The position numbers and the translations under genes were made by a program. From an uncultured Paracoccaceae bacterium (lineage in GTDB: Bacteria > Pseudomonadota > Alphaproteobacteria > Rhodobacterales > Rhodobacteraceae): DNA of 64,000 nt. Positions 19,737 to 28,827 of this stretch are shown here, piece after piece. Below the pieces are notes generated by a model. It was not told the DNA's origin and searched no databases. It was given only the letters and a program-made list of their open reading frames with translations. Positions within the stretch are counted from its first letter, which is position 1. Every line of letters begins with the position of its first letter. The DNA lies in the NCBI GenBank assembly GCA_913043905.1, contig CAJWNQ010000006.1:1-64000 (forward strand), given 5' to 3'.

Positions 19737-20317
19737 TACGTGTAACCTTCGTATGAAACTGGATAGCCTGCACCAATTAACAAATTAGCTGTTTCTGTGA
19801 GTGGTAATCCAACGACGTTAGAATAACTTCCAGATATAAAAGGTATAAACATGGCCCCTATCCCTTGTATTGCGTAACCACCAGCTTTTCCTTGCCACTC
19901 ATTAGAACGAATATAAGCTGAAATTTCTGTATCAGATAAATTTTTTATTTTTACGGCAGTTGTAACACTCCGTGTCCAAACTTTTCTGCCTTTTCTCAAT
20001 GATACAGCAGTTGTTACACGATGGCGCCGACCGGAAAGTAATGATAAGTATTCGAATGCTTGGCCTGCATTTTTAGGTTTGCCCAAGATGCGAATTCCAG
20101 CTGATACGATAGTGTCCGCTGAGAGGACTAAATCACATTCGTCAGCACTAATTGCTTGAGACTTGGCTGCAGCTATTCGTAATGCGTAAGGTAGAGGTCG
20201 TTCGCCACGCAATGGTATTTCATCTATGTCAGCAGAAATAATCTTATCAGCAGTTACGCCAATTTGAGCCAATAGTTCTCGACGTCTTGGCGACGCAGAA
20301 CCAAGGATTAGTTGCAT
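19736..20317 (-). CDS. maf: Maf family nucleotide pyrophosphatase
   Basis: This 193-residue protein begins MQLILGSASPRRRELLAQIG, the Maf signature, followed by SADTIVSAG and GGYAIQGIGAMF, all family landmarks. Maf proteins hydrolyse non-canonical or certain canonical nucleoside triphosphates in the cytoplasm. The start was placed at the ATG giving MQLILGS. An upstream in-frame ATG would overlap infA and add non-conserved residues. The gene starts 4 bp after infA and overlaps the RNase E/G start by one base (TAATG), so the three are co-transcribed. Confidence 0.93.
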   Translation of the reverse strand: MQLILGSASPRRRELLAQIGVTADKIISADIDEIPLRGERPLPYALRIAAAKSQAISADECDLVLSADTIVSAGIRILGKPKNAGQAFEYLSLLSGRRHRVTTAVSLRKGRKVWTRSVTTAVKIKNLSDTEISAYIRSNEWQGKAGGYAIQGIGAMFIPFISGSYSNVVGLPLTETANLLIGAGYPVSYEGYT

Positions 20318-20321
20318 TGGA

Positions 20322-20540
20322 TTATTTATAGCGAAAATTAATACGGCCCTTTGATAGGTCATAAGGAGTCATTTCAACTTGAACTTTGTCCCCGGCTAAA
20401 ACACGAATGCGGTTTTTACGCATCTTTCCAGCTGTGTGAGCAATAATTTCATGGCTGTTTTCCAGCTCTACCCGAAATGTTGCATTCGGCAAAAGCTCTA
20501 CAACAACACCATCGAATTCGAGAAGTTCTTCTTTAGCCAT
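20322..20540 (-). CDS. infA: translation initiation factor IF-1
   Basis: This 72-residue OB-fold protein begins [20 protein letters not shown] and contains [19 protein letters not shown] and [16 protein letters not shown], near-invariant in bacterial IF-1. It binds the ribosomal A site during initiation. It leads a tight infA-maf-rng operon. The promoter must lie in the 225-bp region shared with the divergent upp gene. Confidence 0.98.
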   Translation of the reverse strand: MAKEELLEFDGVVVELLPNATFRVELENSHEIIAHTAGKMRKNRIRVLAGDKVQVEMTPYDLSKGRINFRYK

Positions 20541-20765
20541 GTGGTCTCCGTCTTATGTTACTTGGATGATTATTTCACCCGATGAAGGGCGTATGCGCTT
20601 GATTGTGCAGAATATCAAGTGAAAAGGCTGTAATTACTATGTTTTGTATCAATTTGAGGAATTAAAAACTATTATTTTATATGATTTTATAAATCTAATA
20701 CTTGGTGTAAGGGTTGAAATAAGCTTCGTTTCAAAGCAAAGTTGAATGATATATAGGAGATAGCC

Positions 20766-21398
20766 ATGGATCAGCATTTAACCATCGTAGACCACCCATT
20801 GGTCCAACATAAGTTAAGCCATATGCGGGATAAAAATACCTCCAGCAATCATTTTCGACAATTAATGCGAGAAACGAGCCAATTACTGGCCTATGAAGTT
20901 ACACGAAACTTGAAAATGGAAAATAAAACCATACAAACTCCTATGCAAGAAATGGAGTCACCAGTAATCGCTGGTAAAAAACTTGCATTAGTTTCTATTC
21001 TACGTGCGGGTAATGGTTTGTTGGACGGTGTTTTAGATTTAATACCATCTGCAAGAGTTGGATTTGTTGGTCTGTATCGTGATGAGGAAACTTTAAAGCC
21101 TGTTAAGTACTATTTTAAAGTTCCAAGTCATTTGGAGCAGCGCTTAGTAATTGCGGTTGATCCAATGCTTGCCACAGGCAATTCATCTGCAGCTGCGATT
21201 GATATGTTAAAAGAGGCAGGAGCAAAAAATATTCGGTTCTTATGTCTTCTAGCAAGCCCTGAAGGCGTCGCATTGATGAAAGAGCTTCACCCTGATGTTC
21301 CTATAGTTACTGCTAGTTTAGATGAACGCTTAAATGAAAAAGGCTATATTTTGCCTGGTCTTGGAGATGCGGGAGATCGAATGTTTGGTACTAAGTGA
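20766..21398 (+). CDS. upp: uracil phosphoribosyltransferase
   Basis: This 210-residue salvage enzyme makes UMP from uracil and PRPP. Visible motifs are [20 protein letters not shown] and the PRPP loop [20 protein letters not shown] near residue 130, plus the C-terminal [18 protein letters not shown], which forms the uracil site. TATAGGAGATAGCC precedes the ATG and gives a clear ribosome site. It lies on the plus strand between the phosphatase gene and infA, which are usually adjacent in related genomes, so it appears to have been inserted into that block. Confidence 0.97.
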   Translation: MDQHLTIVDHPLVQHKLSHMRDKNTSSNHFRQLMRETSQLLAYEVTRNLKMENKTIQTPMQEMESPVIAGKKLALVSILRAGNGLLDGVLDLIPSARVGFVGLYRDEETLKPVKYYFKVPSHLEQRLVIAVDPMLATGNSSAAAIDMLKEAGAKNIRFLCLLASPEGVALMKELHPDVPIVTASLDERLNEKGYILPGLGDAGDRMFGTK

Positions 21399-21467
21399 AA
21401 GATAATTTTGTGATATTTATATTATTTTTAACTTAGTTATAAAGATTTTCCATTTTAATGCTTCAGA

Positions 21468-21908
21468 TTATAATGGAAACCTAGCTTTAATTCTGTTTAA
21501 TATATCATCACGAACATCTCGAAAGGCAATTAATTTAGCCTCCCGACTTTCACCAATAGATGTTGGGTCAGTAATGTCCCAAAACTCTACATCAACAGCA
21601 GCGTTAAATGTGTTTTCACGTGCTATGCTTTCAGCTGCTGGAGACAAAGCAACTATTAGATCGTATCCATGCAAATCTTCTCCCCATTCTTCGAGTTCTT
21701 TAAAGGATCTAACTTTATGGCGAATTAGCTCGACACCTACTTCCTCACATACAGCAATAGAAAAGCCGTCTATTTCACGATCTGATGCTACACCCGCCGA
21801 TTGTACATAGATACGACTTCCTACATGTAATTTCATCAAACCCTCAGCCATTGGGGATCTGACAGAGTTGTGATTACAACAAAATAAAACTGAAAATGGA
21901 AGTGACAT
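21468..21908 (-). CDS. low-molecular-weight protein tyrosine phosphatase / ArsC-like protein
   Basis: This 146-residue protein carries the LMW-PTP P-loop near the N-terminus as FCCNHNSVRSPMAEGL, with the catalytic cysteine and arginine of the CX5RS pattern at about residues 10-16, and a C-terminal WDITDPTS segment holding the acid aspartate. It is either a tyrosine phosphatase or a thioredoxin-type arsenate reductase. The extra cysteines of ArsC are not clearly placed, so phosphatase is favoured. It follows the UPF0262 gene by 2 bp, in the conserved hisD-UPF0262-phosphatase operon of Rhodobacterales. Confidence 0.87.
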   Translation of the reverse strand: MSLPFSVLFCCNHNSVRSPMAEGLMKLHVGSRIYVQSAGVASDREIDGFSIAVCEEVGVELIRHKVRSFKELEEWGEDLHGYDLIVALSPAAESIARENTFNAAVDVEFWDITDPTSIGESREAKLIAFRDVRDDILNRIKARFPL

Positions 21909-21910
21909 AT

Positions 21911-22381
21911 TTATCCCCTATAATGCAAAGCACAGATTAACGTGAACAAACGCCTAGCTGTCATTTTGTCAGTTTCAATCTTACCTTCTAATCTCTCTTG
22001 TAATTGCTCTGAGCCTTCGTCGTGAATACCACGCCGGCCCATATCAATTGCCTCAATTTGTGCTGGTGGCATTGTAGTGACAGCTTTGAAATAGCTCTCA
22101 CAAATAGCAAAGTAATCTTTGATTACCTGTTTTAATGGTGACAAAGATAACATAAACTGACCCGCAGGTTCACCTAAAGTGGTGCTAACTGTAAACACTA
22201 GGCGCCGGTCCTGCATACCCAATAATAATTTATATGGACCTTGAGGTGAGCCTTCGCGTACTACTATAAATTCATTTTCTTGCAATAAATCAAAAATTGC
22301 AACACGCCTTTCTTGCGCTATCTCAGGCGTAGGCTCTGGTAGCGCACTATCATCCAATATGATGTCTACTAAATAAGTCAC
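21911..22381 (-). CDS. UPF0262 family protein
   Basis: This 156-residue cytoplasmic protein belongs to UPF0262 (DUF2267-unrelated), an alphaproteobacterial family without known function. Conserved parts include DIILDD at the N-terminus, QERRVAIFDLLQEN, and AIDMGRRGIHDEGSEQLQERL. The start codon is GTG, directly after the hisD stop codon (TAAGTG), so it depends on the hisD message. The conserved linkage to hisD may reflect operon history more than function. Confidence 0.9.
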   Translation of the reverse strand: MTYLVDIILDDSALPEPTPEIAQERRVAIFDLLQENEFIVVREGSPQGPYKLLLGMQDRRLVFTVSTTLGEPAGQFMLSLSPLKQVIKDYFAICESYFKAVTTMPPAQIEAIDMGRRGIHDEGSEQLQERLEGKIETDKMTARRLFTLICALHYRG

Positions 22382-23698
22382 TTAGTTGTCTTTGCCATTT
22401 GTATTTAATTGGTTAAGGCGTGCCCTTACTGACAGCCCATGTGCTTCCAAGCTTTCTGATTTTGCGAGTACTTCTGCAGCAGGGCCAATAGCGGCCATTG
22501 ATTTAGGTGTCATTTTTGTCAGAGTTGTTCTTTTCATAAAATCTAAAACTGATAAACCTGATGAAAATCTTGCTGAACGCGCTGTTGGCAAAACATGATT
22601 TGGGCCCCCGACATAGTCCCCAATTGCTTCTGGGGTGAGTGATCCTATGAAAATTGCACCGGCATGCCGAATTTTTTTTGAATATTCTTCAGCATCTTCA
22701 ACGCATAGCTCTAAATGTTCAGGGGCTAGGCGATCTGATAATTTGGCCGCTTCAGTTAAGTCACTAGTAATAATAATCGCTCCATAGTTTTCCCATGATG
22801 GGCTGGCTATGTGTTTACGTTTAAGAGTTTTTAGACGTTTTTCGACTGCAATTATAACAGCATTTGCAAATTCAGTGTCATCTGTAATTAAAATAGACTG
22901 TGCGTTTTCATCATGTTCAGCTTGTGAAAGCAGATCAATTGCAATCCAATCTGGATTATTATCACGATCTGCTATTACTAAAATTTCTGAAGGGCCGGCT
23001 ATCATATCAATTCCCACACGCCCATACACTCGACGTTTGGCGGCAGCAACAAATGCATTGCCTGGACCTGTAATAGTATCAACCTTTTTAATTGTTTTAG
23101 TTCCATAAGCCATAGCTGCAATTGCTTGAGCCCCACCAATTCGGTAAACTGTTTCTACTCCAGCCAAATGTGCTGCCAATAGAACTAGCGGATTATACTT
23201 TCCATCAGGCGTAGGAGCGCAGATGCACATGTGATCTACACCTGCAACAGACGCTGGAATTGCGTTCATAAGTACTGAAGAAGGATAAGAAGCCAGACCA
23301 CCTGGAACGTATAAACCGGCTGTTTCTATAGCGCCCCATCTCCAGCCTAAACCCTCACCATGCTCCCCTATCCACCATGCATCCTCAGGAAGCTGGCGTA
23401 CATGGTAGTCCCTTATTCGCTTAGCGGCTAATTCCAAAGCTGTGCGTTCATCTGTTGGAACAGTAGCAATGGCTGCATTAATTTCTTTAGATGTAAAAGC
23501 CAGTGTTTCAGGCGTTAAATCTAATCGATCAAATTTTGAAGTTAGCTCGATTACAGCATCATCTCCACGAGCTTGAACATCACTCAAAATATGAGACACA
23601 ACATCATCAACATCCTGATCTGCTTCACGCTTGGTTAAAAGCAATGCTTCAAATTGCAAATCAAATTCAGCATCAGTAGTTCTTAAAACTATTGGCAT
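22382..23698 (-). CDS. hisD: histidinol dehydrogenase
   Basis: This 438-residue zinc enzyme performs the last two steps of histidine synthesis, oxidising histidinol to histidine with NAD. Recognisable blocks are WGAIETAGLYVPGG, ITGPGNAFVAAAKRRVYG, IAGPSEILVIAD and the zinc and catalytic region LSQAEHDENAQ and LAPEHLEL. Length and motifs are complete. It heads the hisD, UPF0262, phosphatase operon and is separated from murA by only 70 bp. The DUF2948 gene that often lies between murA and hisD in relatives is absent. Confidence 0.97.
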   Translation of the reverse strand: MPIVLRTTDAEFDLQFEALLLTKREADQDVDDVVSHILSDVQARGDDAVIELTSKFDRLDLTPETLAFTSKEINAAIATVPTDERTALELAAKRIRDYHVRQLPEDAWWIGEHGEGLGWRWGAIETAGLYVPGGLASYPSSVLMNAIPASVAGVDHMCICAPTPDGKYNPLVLLAAHLAGVETVYRIGGAQAIAAMAYGTKTIKKVDTITGPGNAFVAAAKRRVYGRVGIDMIAGPSEILVIADRDNNPDWIAIDLLSQAEHDENAQSILITDDTEFANAVIIAVEKRLKTLKRKHIASPSWENYGAIIITSDLTEAAKLSDRLAPEHLELCVEDAEEYSKKIRHAGAIFIGSLTPEAIGDYVGGPNHVLPTARSARFSSGLSVLDFMKRTTLTKMTPKSMAAIGPAAEVLAKSESLEAHGLSVRARLNQLNTNGKDN

Positions 23699-23768
23699 AA
23701 TATGCCCTTAATATGGAGAGACTTAAATTTTTTGTGCTCTGAGGTTTCTTTTAATCAAATAGTTATAC

Positions 23769-25034
23769 TTATTCTTTAATTCGTTCAATATTGGCACCAA
23801 TAGCACGAAATTTAGAAACAACTTTTTCATAGCCACGATCAAGATGGTATACACGGGCTACTCTAGTTTCGCCTTTGGCAGCAAGCCCAGCTAGTATCAA
23901 TGAAACTGAGGCGCGTAAATCTGTAGCCATGACAGGTGCTCCACGTAATTCATTAACTCCAGTTACAGTTGCTGTACCTCCATGAACTTCAATGTTTGCT
24001 CCCATGCGAATTAATTCAGGAGCATGCATAAATCTATTTTCAAAGATAGTTTCGTTTAGGACTGACTTTCCCTCAGCAGTGCATAAAAGTGCCATCATTT
24101 GAGCCTGTAAATCTGTTGGAAAACCTGGGTAAGGTTCAGTGGTGACATTAACGGCACGGATATCTGCATTATTTCGGGCAACCAATAAGCCGCGTTTTGT
24201 TTCAGTAATTTCTGCGCCAGCTTCTTCTAACTTTTGGCAAAAACTTTCAAGAATTTGCCGTTTGCCACCTAACAATTCGACTTGCCCACCTGCAATTAAT
24301 GGGGCCATCATATACGTTCCTAATTCAATACGATCAGTCACAACTTGGTGTGTAGCTCCGTGGAGTGTCTCGACACCCTCAATTTTGATAACGCTTGAGC
24401 CATCCCCGGTTACATTTGCACCCATTAGGCGTAACAAGTCAGCTAAATCAATGATTTCAGGTTCTCTAGCTACATTTTTAAGAACCGTTGTCCCTTTTGC
24501 TAAAGTAGCTGCCATTAAAAGGTTCTCAGTGGCCCCCACTGATGCAAAAGGCAACTCGTATGTTGCCCCTTTTAAACCATTTGGTGCCTTTGCATGAATA
24601 TAACCATCTCTTAAATCTAGATCGACACCTAATGCCTCTAGCCCTTTAAGGTGAATATCAACAGGCCGAGCGCCAATAGCACAGCCTCCAGGTAAGGATA
24701 CTGCCGCGATGCCATGTCGTGCAACTATTGGTCCTAAAACAAGAATTGAGGCACGCATTTTTCGTACAATATCGTAGTGTGCTAAATGATTGGTTATTTC
24801 GGGTGTAGTCAGTGTAATTTTGTGACCATCATCTGTCATTGTGATTTTAGTGCCAATAGAGGCTAGTAATTCGTTAGTAGTTTTAATATCGGATAAGTGA
24901 GGTACATTTGTAAAAGTAACAGGCTTATCGGTTAGTAAGGCCGCTGGCATTAGTGTCAAAGCCGCATTCTTTGCACCTGAAATTGGGATTTCTCCTGATA
25001 CTGGGCCATTGCCCTGAACTAAAATTGAATCCAT
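23769..25034 (-). CDS. murA: UDP-N-acetylglucosamine 1-carboxyvinyltransferase
   Basis: This 421-residue enzyme transfers enolpyruvate from PEP to UDP-GlcNAc, the first committed step of peptidoglycan synthesis. It starts with the [19 protein letters not shown] motif and carries the active-site cysteine in [15 protein letters not shown] (Cys115 equivalent), the residue modified by fosfomycin. A cysteine here predicts normal sensitivity at this site. AGAGGATA precedes the ATG, overlapping the end of a small basic ORF. No defect is seen. Confidence 0.97.
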   Translation of the reverse strand: MDSILVQGNGPVSGEIPISGAKNAALTLMPAALLTDKPVTFTNVPHLSDIKTTNELLASIGTKITMTDDGHKITLTTPEITNHLAHYDIVRKMRASILVLGPIVARHGIAAVSLPGGCAIGARPVDIHLKGLEALGVDLDLRDGYIHAKAPNGLKGATYELPFASVGATENLLMAATLAKGTTVLKNVAREPEIIDLADLLRLMGANVTGDGSSVIKIEGVETLHGATHQVVTDRIELGTYMMAPLIAGGQVELLGGKRQILESFCQKLEEAGAEITETKRGLLVARNNADIRAVNVTTEPYPGFPTDLQAQMMALLCTAEGKSVLNETIFENRFMHAPELIRMGANIEVHGGTATVTGVNELRGAPVMATDLRASVSLILAGLAAKGETRVARVYHLDRGYEKVVSKFRAIGANIERIKE

Positions 25035-25047
25035 GTTGGAATATCCT

Positions 25048-25194
25048 CTACTCTTGCGTGTTACGTGCCCGTTTTTGTGCCTTACGCCGATGCATATTCT
25101 GACGCAACTGTTCTTTCAGCCGCTTTTCGCGGGCTTCAGCTTTTATTGTTGCTGATGACTTTGGGATTTCTTTTGGGTCTTCTGATTTGTCCAT
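25048..25194 (-). CDS. small basic protein upstream of murA, conserved position, unknown function
   Basis: A 48-residue ORF reads [14 protein letters not shown]... into a highly basic helix-forming half ([20 protein letters not shown]). It ends 13 bp before the murA ATG, and the murA ribosome site follows its stop directly. Small lysine/arginine-rich proteins of this shape and place occur upstream of murA in Rhodobacterales, as far as I recall, which supports a real gene. A role is unknown. RNA or nucleoid binding would suit the charge, but this is inference. Confidence 0.7.
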   Translation of the reverse strand: MDKSEDPKEIPKSSATIKAEAREKRLKEQLRQNMHRRKAQKRARNTQE

Positions 25195-25381
25195 AGTTTG
25201 GTTGTAATGTAAGCTTAAGGACGCGTCTAGTACGGGACAGTATTGGGTGCAGATTTTTTATAGTTAAATCTCATGGTTGCAAATATTTTTATCAGACAAA
25301 AATTTTGATAATATTTTTTATAGGAACAAAAGCTAATTTACATTTAATTTCTGTTCTAGACAGTAAATCGTAGATGTAGCC

Positions 25382-26080
25382 TCAAAGAGAATGCTGTCTT
25401 AATTTTTCGTAAAAGGGTAAAGCTTTTTGGCATAATTCAGACATTTTATCACTCAATACTGGCAGTGGGGTGTCTTCTCCGGAAAATTGTGTTGATTTCC
25501 AAACCGACCCATACCAATGCTTCGCCCAAACCCCATCAGACTTATGACCTCCAGCTGGCCAATTCAACATGACATCATCAAAGGGCAAATCAATAGCTTT
25601 GCAAAGTTTAGAAAGTAAAAGCTTTGGGTTTTGAAGAATGTCACTACTATCAATCACAGTACCTCCAAACTTATCAAATATTGAACATTGTTGTAAAAAT
25701 CCAATATCCTCTAATGTGGGCTCTTCCCGTTTAGCCGCATAACTTGCTATAACGCGAGCGGGATGGCGTATTAGAAAAATATTCTGACAACTTCTAGCCC
25801 AATCTAACGGAAAACTATTAATCATGTGCTGACACATATGTTTTTGGTACCAATGTTTTTTTCTCTCAGGCAAAGGTCCTTTGCAATGATCTGCAACAGC
25901 ATTTGGATCTAGGTTCTGGCTAGCTAAAATTTCTGTTTGCATTGGATGGATAATTCCTGTGGCCTTAAGGTATGCACCATAAAATGGTTCATCGCTGACT
26001 GCAAAATCGTTGCGTGCTCCAAAAGAATACATCATTGCAGTAGAAAGGTTTCGTGGGCCTGACCACATGGCAATCCTCAT
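25382..26080 (-). CDS. sulfotransferase-like P-loop protein
   Basis: This 232-residue protein begins MRIAMWSGPRNLSTAMMYSF. The SGPRNxST loop resembles the 5'-phosphosulfate-binding loop of PAPS sulfotransferases, and IFLIRHPARVIASY matches the second (3'-phosphate) motif. The family is annotated as sulfotransferase in many alphaproteobacteria, but no substrate is established. Its ATG overlaps the stop of the upstream class IV aminotransferase (ATGA), so the two form a translationally coupled pair, suggesting one pathway acting on an amino acid or amino acceptor. Confidence 0.75.
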   Translation of the reverse strand: MRIAMWSGPRNLSTAMMYSFGARNDFAVSDEPFYGAYLKATGIIHPMQTEILASQNLDPNAVADHCKGPLPERKKHWYQKHMCQHMINSFPLDWARSCQNIFLIRHPARVIASYAAKREEPTLEDIGFLQQCSIFDKFGGTVIDSSDILQNPKLLLSKLCKAIDLPFDDVMLNWPAGGHKSDGVWAKHWYGSVWKSTQFSGEDTPLPVLSDKMSELCQKALPFYEKLRQHSL

Positions 26081-26985
26081 TTTGTTTCTTTTATAATAAG
26101 ACTTTTATATAGCATGCGAATACGAGTTGCCACTGGACCAAGTTCACCTTTGCCTATCAATCGCCCATCAATTGATCCAACGGGTGTCTGCGCCCCAAAG
26201 GTACCCGTTAAAAAAGCTTCATCAGCGCCGTATGTATCCACTAAAGAGTAATTACGTTCAAAGACTGGAATTCCATCTTCACGACAAAGGTCAATTACTT
26301 TTTGTCGTGTAATACCATTCATGCAATAGTCACCCGTTGATGTCCAAACTACTCCTTTTCGAACTATGAAGAAGTTGCAAGCATTTGTTGTATTCACAAA
26401 TCCATTTATGTCTAACATTAAAGCTTCGTCAGCGCCTGATTTTTCAGCAGCTATACAGGCTAGAATACAATTTAGTTTAGAATGCGAATTTAATTTTGGA
26501 TCTTGTGTCATAGGTAACCCACGCATGTGAGGAACTGTTGCTAAATTAATTGGCCGAGGGAGTTTAGGCTTTGAGTGTTCAACTATAATAACAAAAGTTG
26601 GTCCTGATTGGCTCAAGCTTGGATGCTGAAATGGGCGCTTTTTTACTCCCCTGGTTATCATTAACCGTGCATGCGCATCTGTGGTCATATTATTAGCTGC
26701 TCGAGTGTCCTCTAATGCTTGAATAACTTGATCACGGTTCATCATAATATCTAAATCAATTGCTAATGATGCCTCAAATAACCGATCAATATGTTCGTTT
26801 AAAAATGCCCATTTGCCGTTATACAAACGCAAACCTTCCCAGATGCCATCACCTAACATAAACCCACTATCATATACACTTACGACTGCTTGAGATTTTG
26901 GAACTATATTACCATTAACATAGATTAAAATGTTATCATTACGTGCATCTTCATTAGCTTGGTGAGTTGTAACGTTATTAGTCAT
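26077..26985 (-). CDS. class IV aminotransferase (branched-chain or D-amino-acid type)
   Basis: This PLP enzyme of fold type IV has about 302 residues. It shows VYDSGFMLGDGIWEGLRLYNG near the N-terminus, the lysine-bearing segment LNSHSKLNCILA, and a phosphate-binding TGTFGAQTPVGSIDG near the C-terminus. The family includes branched-chain aminotransferases and D-alanine transaminases. Sequence alone does not decide between them. The start is set at the ATG encoding MTNNVTTHQ. An ATG 42 bp upstream (27027) is also in frame, and neither has a convincing ribosome site. It is coupled to the sulfotransferase-like gene by a 4-bp overlap. Confidence 0.82.
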   Translation of the reverse strand: MTNNVTTHQANEDARNDNILIYVNGNIVPKSQAVVSVYDSGFMLGDGIWEGLRLYNGKWAFLNEHIDRLFEASLAIDLDIMMNRDQVIQALEDTRAANNMTTDAHARLMITRGVKKRPFQHPSLSQSGPTFVIIVEHSKPKLPRPINLATVPHMRGLPMTQDPKLNSHSKLNCILACIAAEKSGADEALMLDINGFVNTTNACNFFIVRKGVVWTSTGDYCMNGITRQKVIDLCREDGIPVFERNYSLVDTYGADEAFLTGTFGAQTPVGSIDGRLIGKGELGPVATRIRMLYKSLIIKETK

Positions 26986-27099
26986 TTTTGAGAGCCTGAG
27001 TTTAATAAGTTTAATATAGGTTTGCATTCAAAAATGGTGGTTGGCAAGTCTCGTTGTATTTTAGTTGGTGTTCTCAAAATTATACTTGCGTTTGACTCT

Positions 27100-27119
27100 A
27101 ACTGCGCTAAAACGCAGTT
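27100..27119. promoter_or_regulatory. perfect 7-bp inverted repeat upstream of tRNA-Thr
   Basis: AACTGCG, 6 nt, CGCAGTT is a perfect palindrome 10 bp upstream of the tRNA-Thr gene and in the 5' region of the divergent aminotransferase gene. No T-run follows on either strand, so a terminator is unlikely. It may be an operator or an RNA hairpin. Confidence 0.35.
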
Positions 27120-27129
27120 CATTCTAATT

Positions 27130-27204
<75 letters not shown>

Positions 27205-27299
27205 TAAGAATTCATATAAAAAAATGGGCCAACTAGAAAAATAGGGGTTTCAGCTTTTAGTAGGGGCATGAAATTTTTTTGTCTTTTAATATAATAAAA

Positions 27300-27599
27300 T
27301 TAATATTTATTTATATCGTCATCATCGGAAGATTTTTTCCAAAATTTTACTAATATAAGCGATATTAATACACCTAAAAAAGCCCACAAGAATACTAGTT
27401 CATACCATGTATCTAATATTGACGAAGAACTGATAGATATTTTTTCTGATATGAAAATATAGCCACTTACCAAAAAGCTACTTAAACTCAGCGGGAAGAA
27501 AAAAATTGTACTACCATCAAATAGTTCTAAAACTAAAAAAATGACACCAAGTATTATCCAAAACTGAAAGATTAAAGCTAAATATGTGAAACTATCCAT
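27300..27599 (-). CDS. NfeD-like membrane protein, short form without OB domain
   Basis: This 99-residue protein has three to four hydrophobic segments (FWIILGVIFLVLELF, LSLSSFLVSGYIF, FLWAFLGVLISLIL) and an acidic C-terminal tail. Its position 3 bp downstream of an SPFH gene identifies it as the NfeD partner. Usual NfeD-like proteins have about 150 residues, with a soluble OB-fold domain after the membrane part. Here the protein ends just after the last helix, so the OB domain is missing. Whether this is a natural short form or a truncation cannot be decided. The pair probably organises membrane microdomains or assists membrane protein quality control. Confidence 0.72.
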   Translation of the reverse strand: MDSFTYLALIFQFWIILGVIFLVLELFDGSTIFFFPLSLSSFLVSGYIFISEKISISSSSILDTWYELVFLWAFLGVLISLILVKFWKKSSDDDDINKY

Positions 27600-27602
27600 T
27601 TT

Positions 27603-28517
27603 CTATTTTTTCTCTTTGGGAAGCATTTCAGCCAAAGCCGTAACCGCACTAAATATGCTACTTATATCAGAAGGTAGGATTAGAGTTTTTGCATTTTGAG
27701 AAGCGGAAAGCTGCCCTATAGCTTCAACCTGTCGTTTAGCTATCTCAAAATCAACTGCTGGCTTACCATTTTCCTCTATAGCTTTTGCTAGTAGAGAAGT
27801 CTGCTTGGCATCAGCAGCAGCTTTAATTTCAATTGAATAAGCTTCTGCCTCAGCTGCAACTTTAACGCCCTCAGCTTCTTTTTTTGCTTTGTATAAGTCG
27901 CCATCTGCCTTCAGTTGAATGGATTCTTTTTGGCCTTCTGCTTCAGCGACGGTGGCTCTCCGATTTCTTTCAGCATTTAATTGCTGTCTTTGGGCTGCTT
28001 TCGTAGACTCATCAACAATTACATCTGTTATAGATGTTCTTGTTATCTCAATCCCCCAAGCCTCTGTGGATGGTGTCAAACTCTTCGCTATCTCAGCATT
28101 CATTTGATCTCTACTTGACTGTAATTCATCCAATTCAAGCTTACCTGCTGCTGATCTAACTACTGAAGATGTTTCAGTAGAAAGTGCCTGATCAATATTA
28201 GATATTCTATAAACAGATCGTGAAGAATTGGTAACTCGATAAAAAACACTAGTTTCTAAATCAACTTCAACGTTATCTTTAGTTATAACAGATATATTTT
28301 GTGCCTCAAGTTGCCGTTCTAAAACGTCAACTTTATGTGCAACCCTGTCTAGGTATGGAATGATTATAGATAAGCCTGCATCTAGTGTCCTGTAGTATTT
28401 TCCAAAACGTTCAATAACAAAAACTTTTGATTGAGGAACTACTTTTATTCCACGATATAAAGTTAAAATTGCCAGTGCAACTATTACTAAAGTGGTAATT
28501 GATCCAATATTTTCCAT
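27603..28517 (-). CDS. SPFH/Band 7 domain protein (stomatin/QmcA type)
   Basis: This 304-residue protein has one N-terminal membrane helix (ITTLVIVALAILTLYRG), then an SPFH domain (VPQSKVFVIERFGKYYRTL, ALSTETSSVVRSAAGKLELD) and a long coiled-coil rich in Ala, Glu and Lys (about residues 165-245) that drives oligomer formation. The family forms large membrane-bound cages, with QmcA acting beside FtsH in E. coli. It is upstream of and nearly touching the NfeD-like gene, the standard pairing. Length is typical. Confidence 0.9.
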   Translation of the reverse strand: MENIGSITTLVIVALAILTLYRGIKVVPQSKVFVIERFGKYYRTLDAGLSIIIPYLDRVAHKVDVLERQLEAQNISVITKDNVEVDLETSVFYRVTNSSRSVYRISNIDQALSTETSSVVRSAAGKLELDELQSSRDQMNAEIAKSLTPSTEAWGIEITRTSITDVIVDESTKAAQRQQLNAERNRRATVAEAEGQKESIQLKADGDLYKAKKEAEGVKVAAEAEAYSIEIKAAADAKQTSLLAKAIEENGKPAVDFEIAKRQVEAIGQLSASQNAKTLILPSDISSIFSAVTALAEMLPKEKK

Positions 28518-28827
28518 ATTAAACTTTCCATTTAAAATATTAACATAAGCTAATAATTTGATTTAAAAATTTTACACCTACTTAAAAATCTATAAATATA
28601 TTTAAATTAAAGTCAAAGAATTTCATACGATTTAGTGCTGGATATAATAAAAAACCACTTCACATTTGATATACTAAAATTGGCCATTTCTAGATACTTG
28701 GAAGCTTAATAATATTACAATATTTAGTAAAATAAAAACTGAAACACCTAGATTTACGATATGTGCTCTATTGATTTAATTGCTATTTTCAAATAATTAG
28801 CAAAGGAAAATCTATGTGAAGTAATGC
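28518..28827. other. AT-rich intergenic region, no gene seen
   Basis: This 310-bp spacer lies between the SPFH gene and the HpcH aldolase gene, both on the minus strand. It must contain the SPFH promoter. I found no ORF of plausible composition, no strong hairpin and no repeat. Confidence 0.5.
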
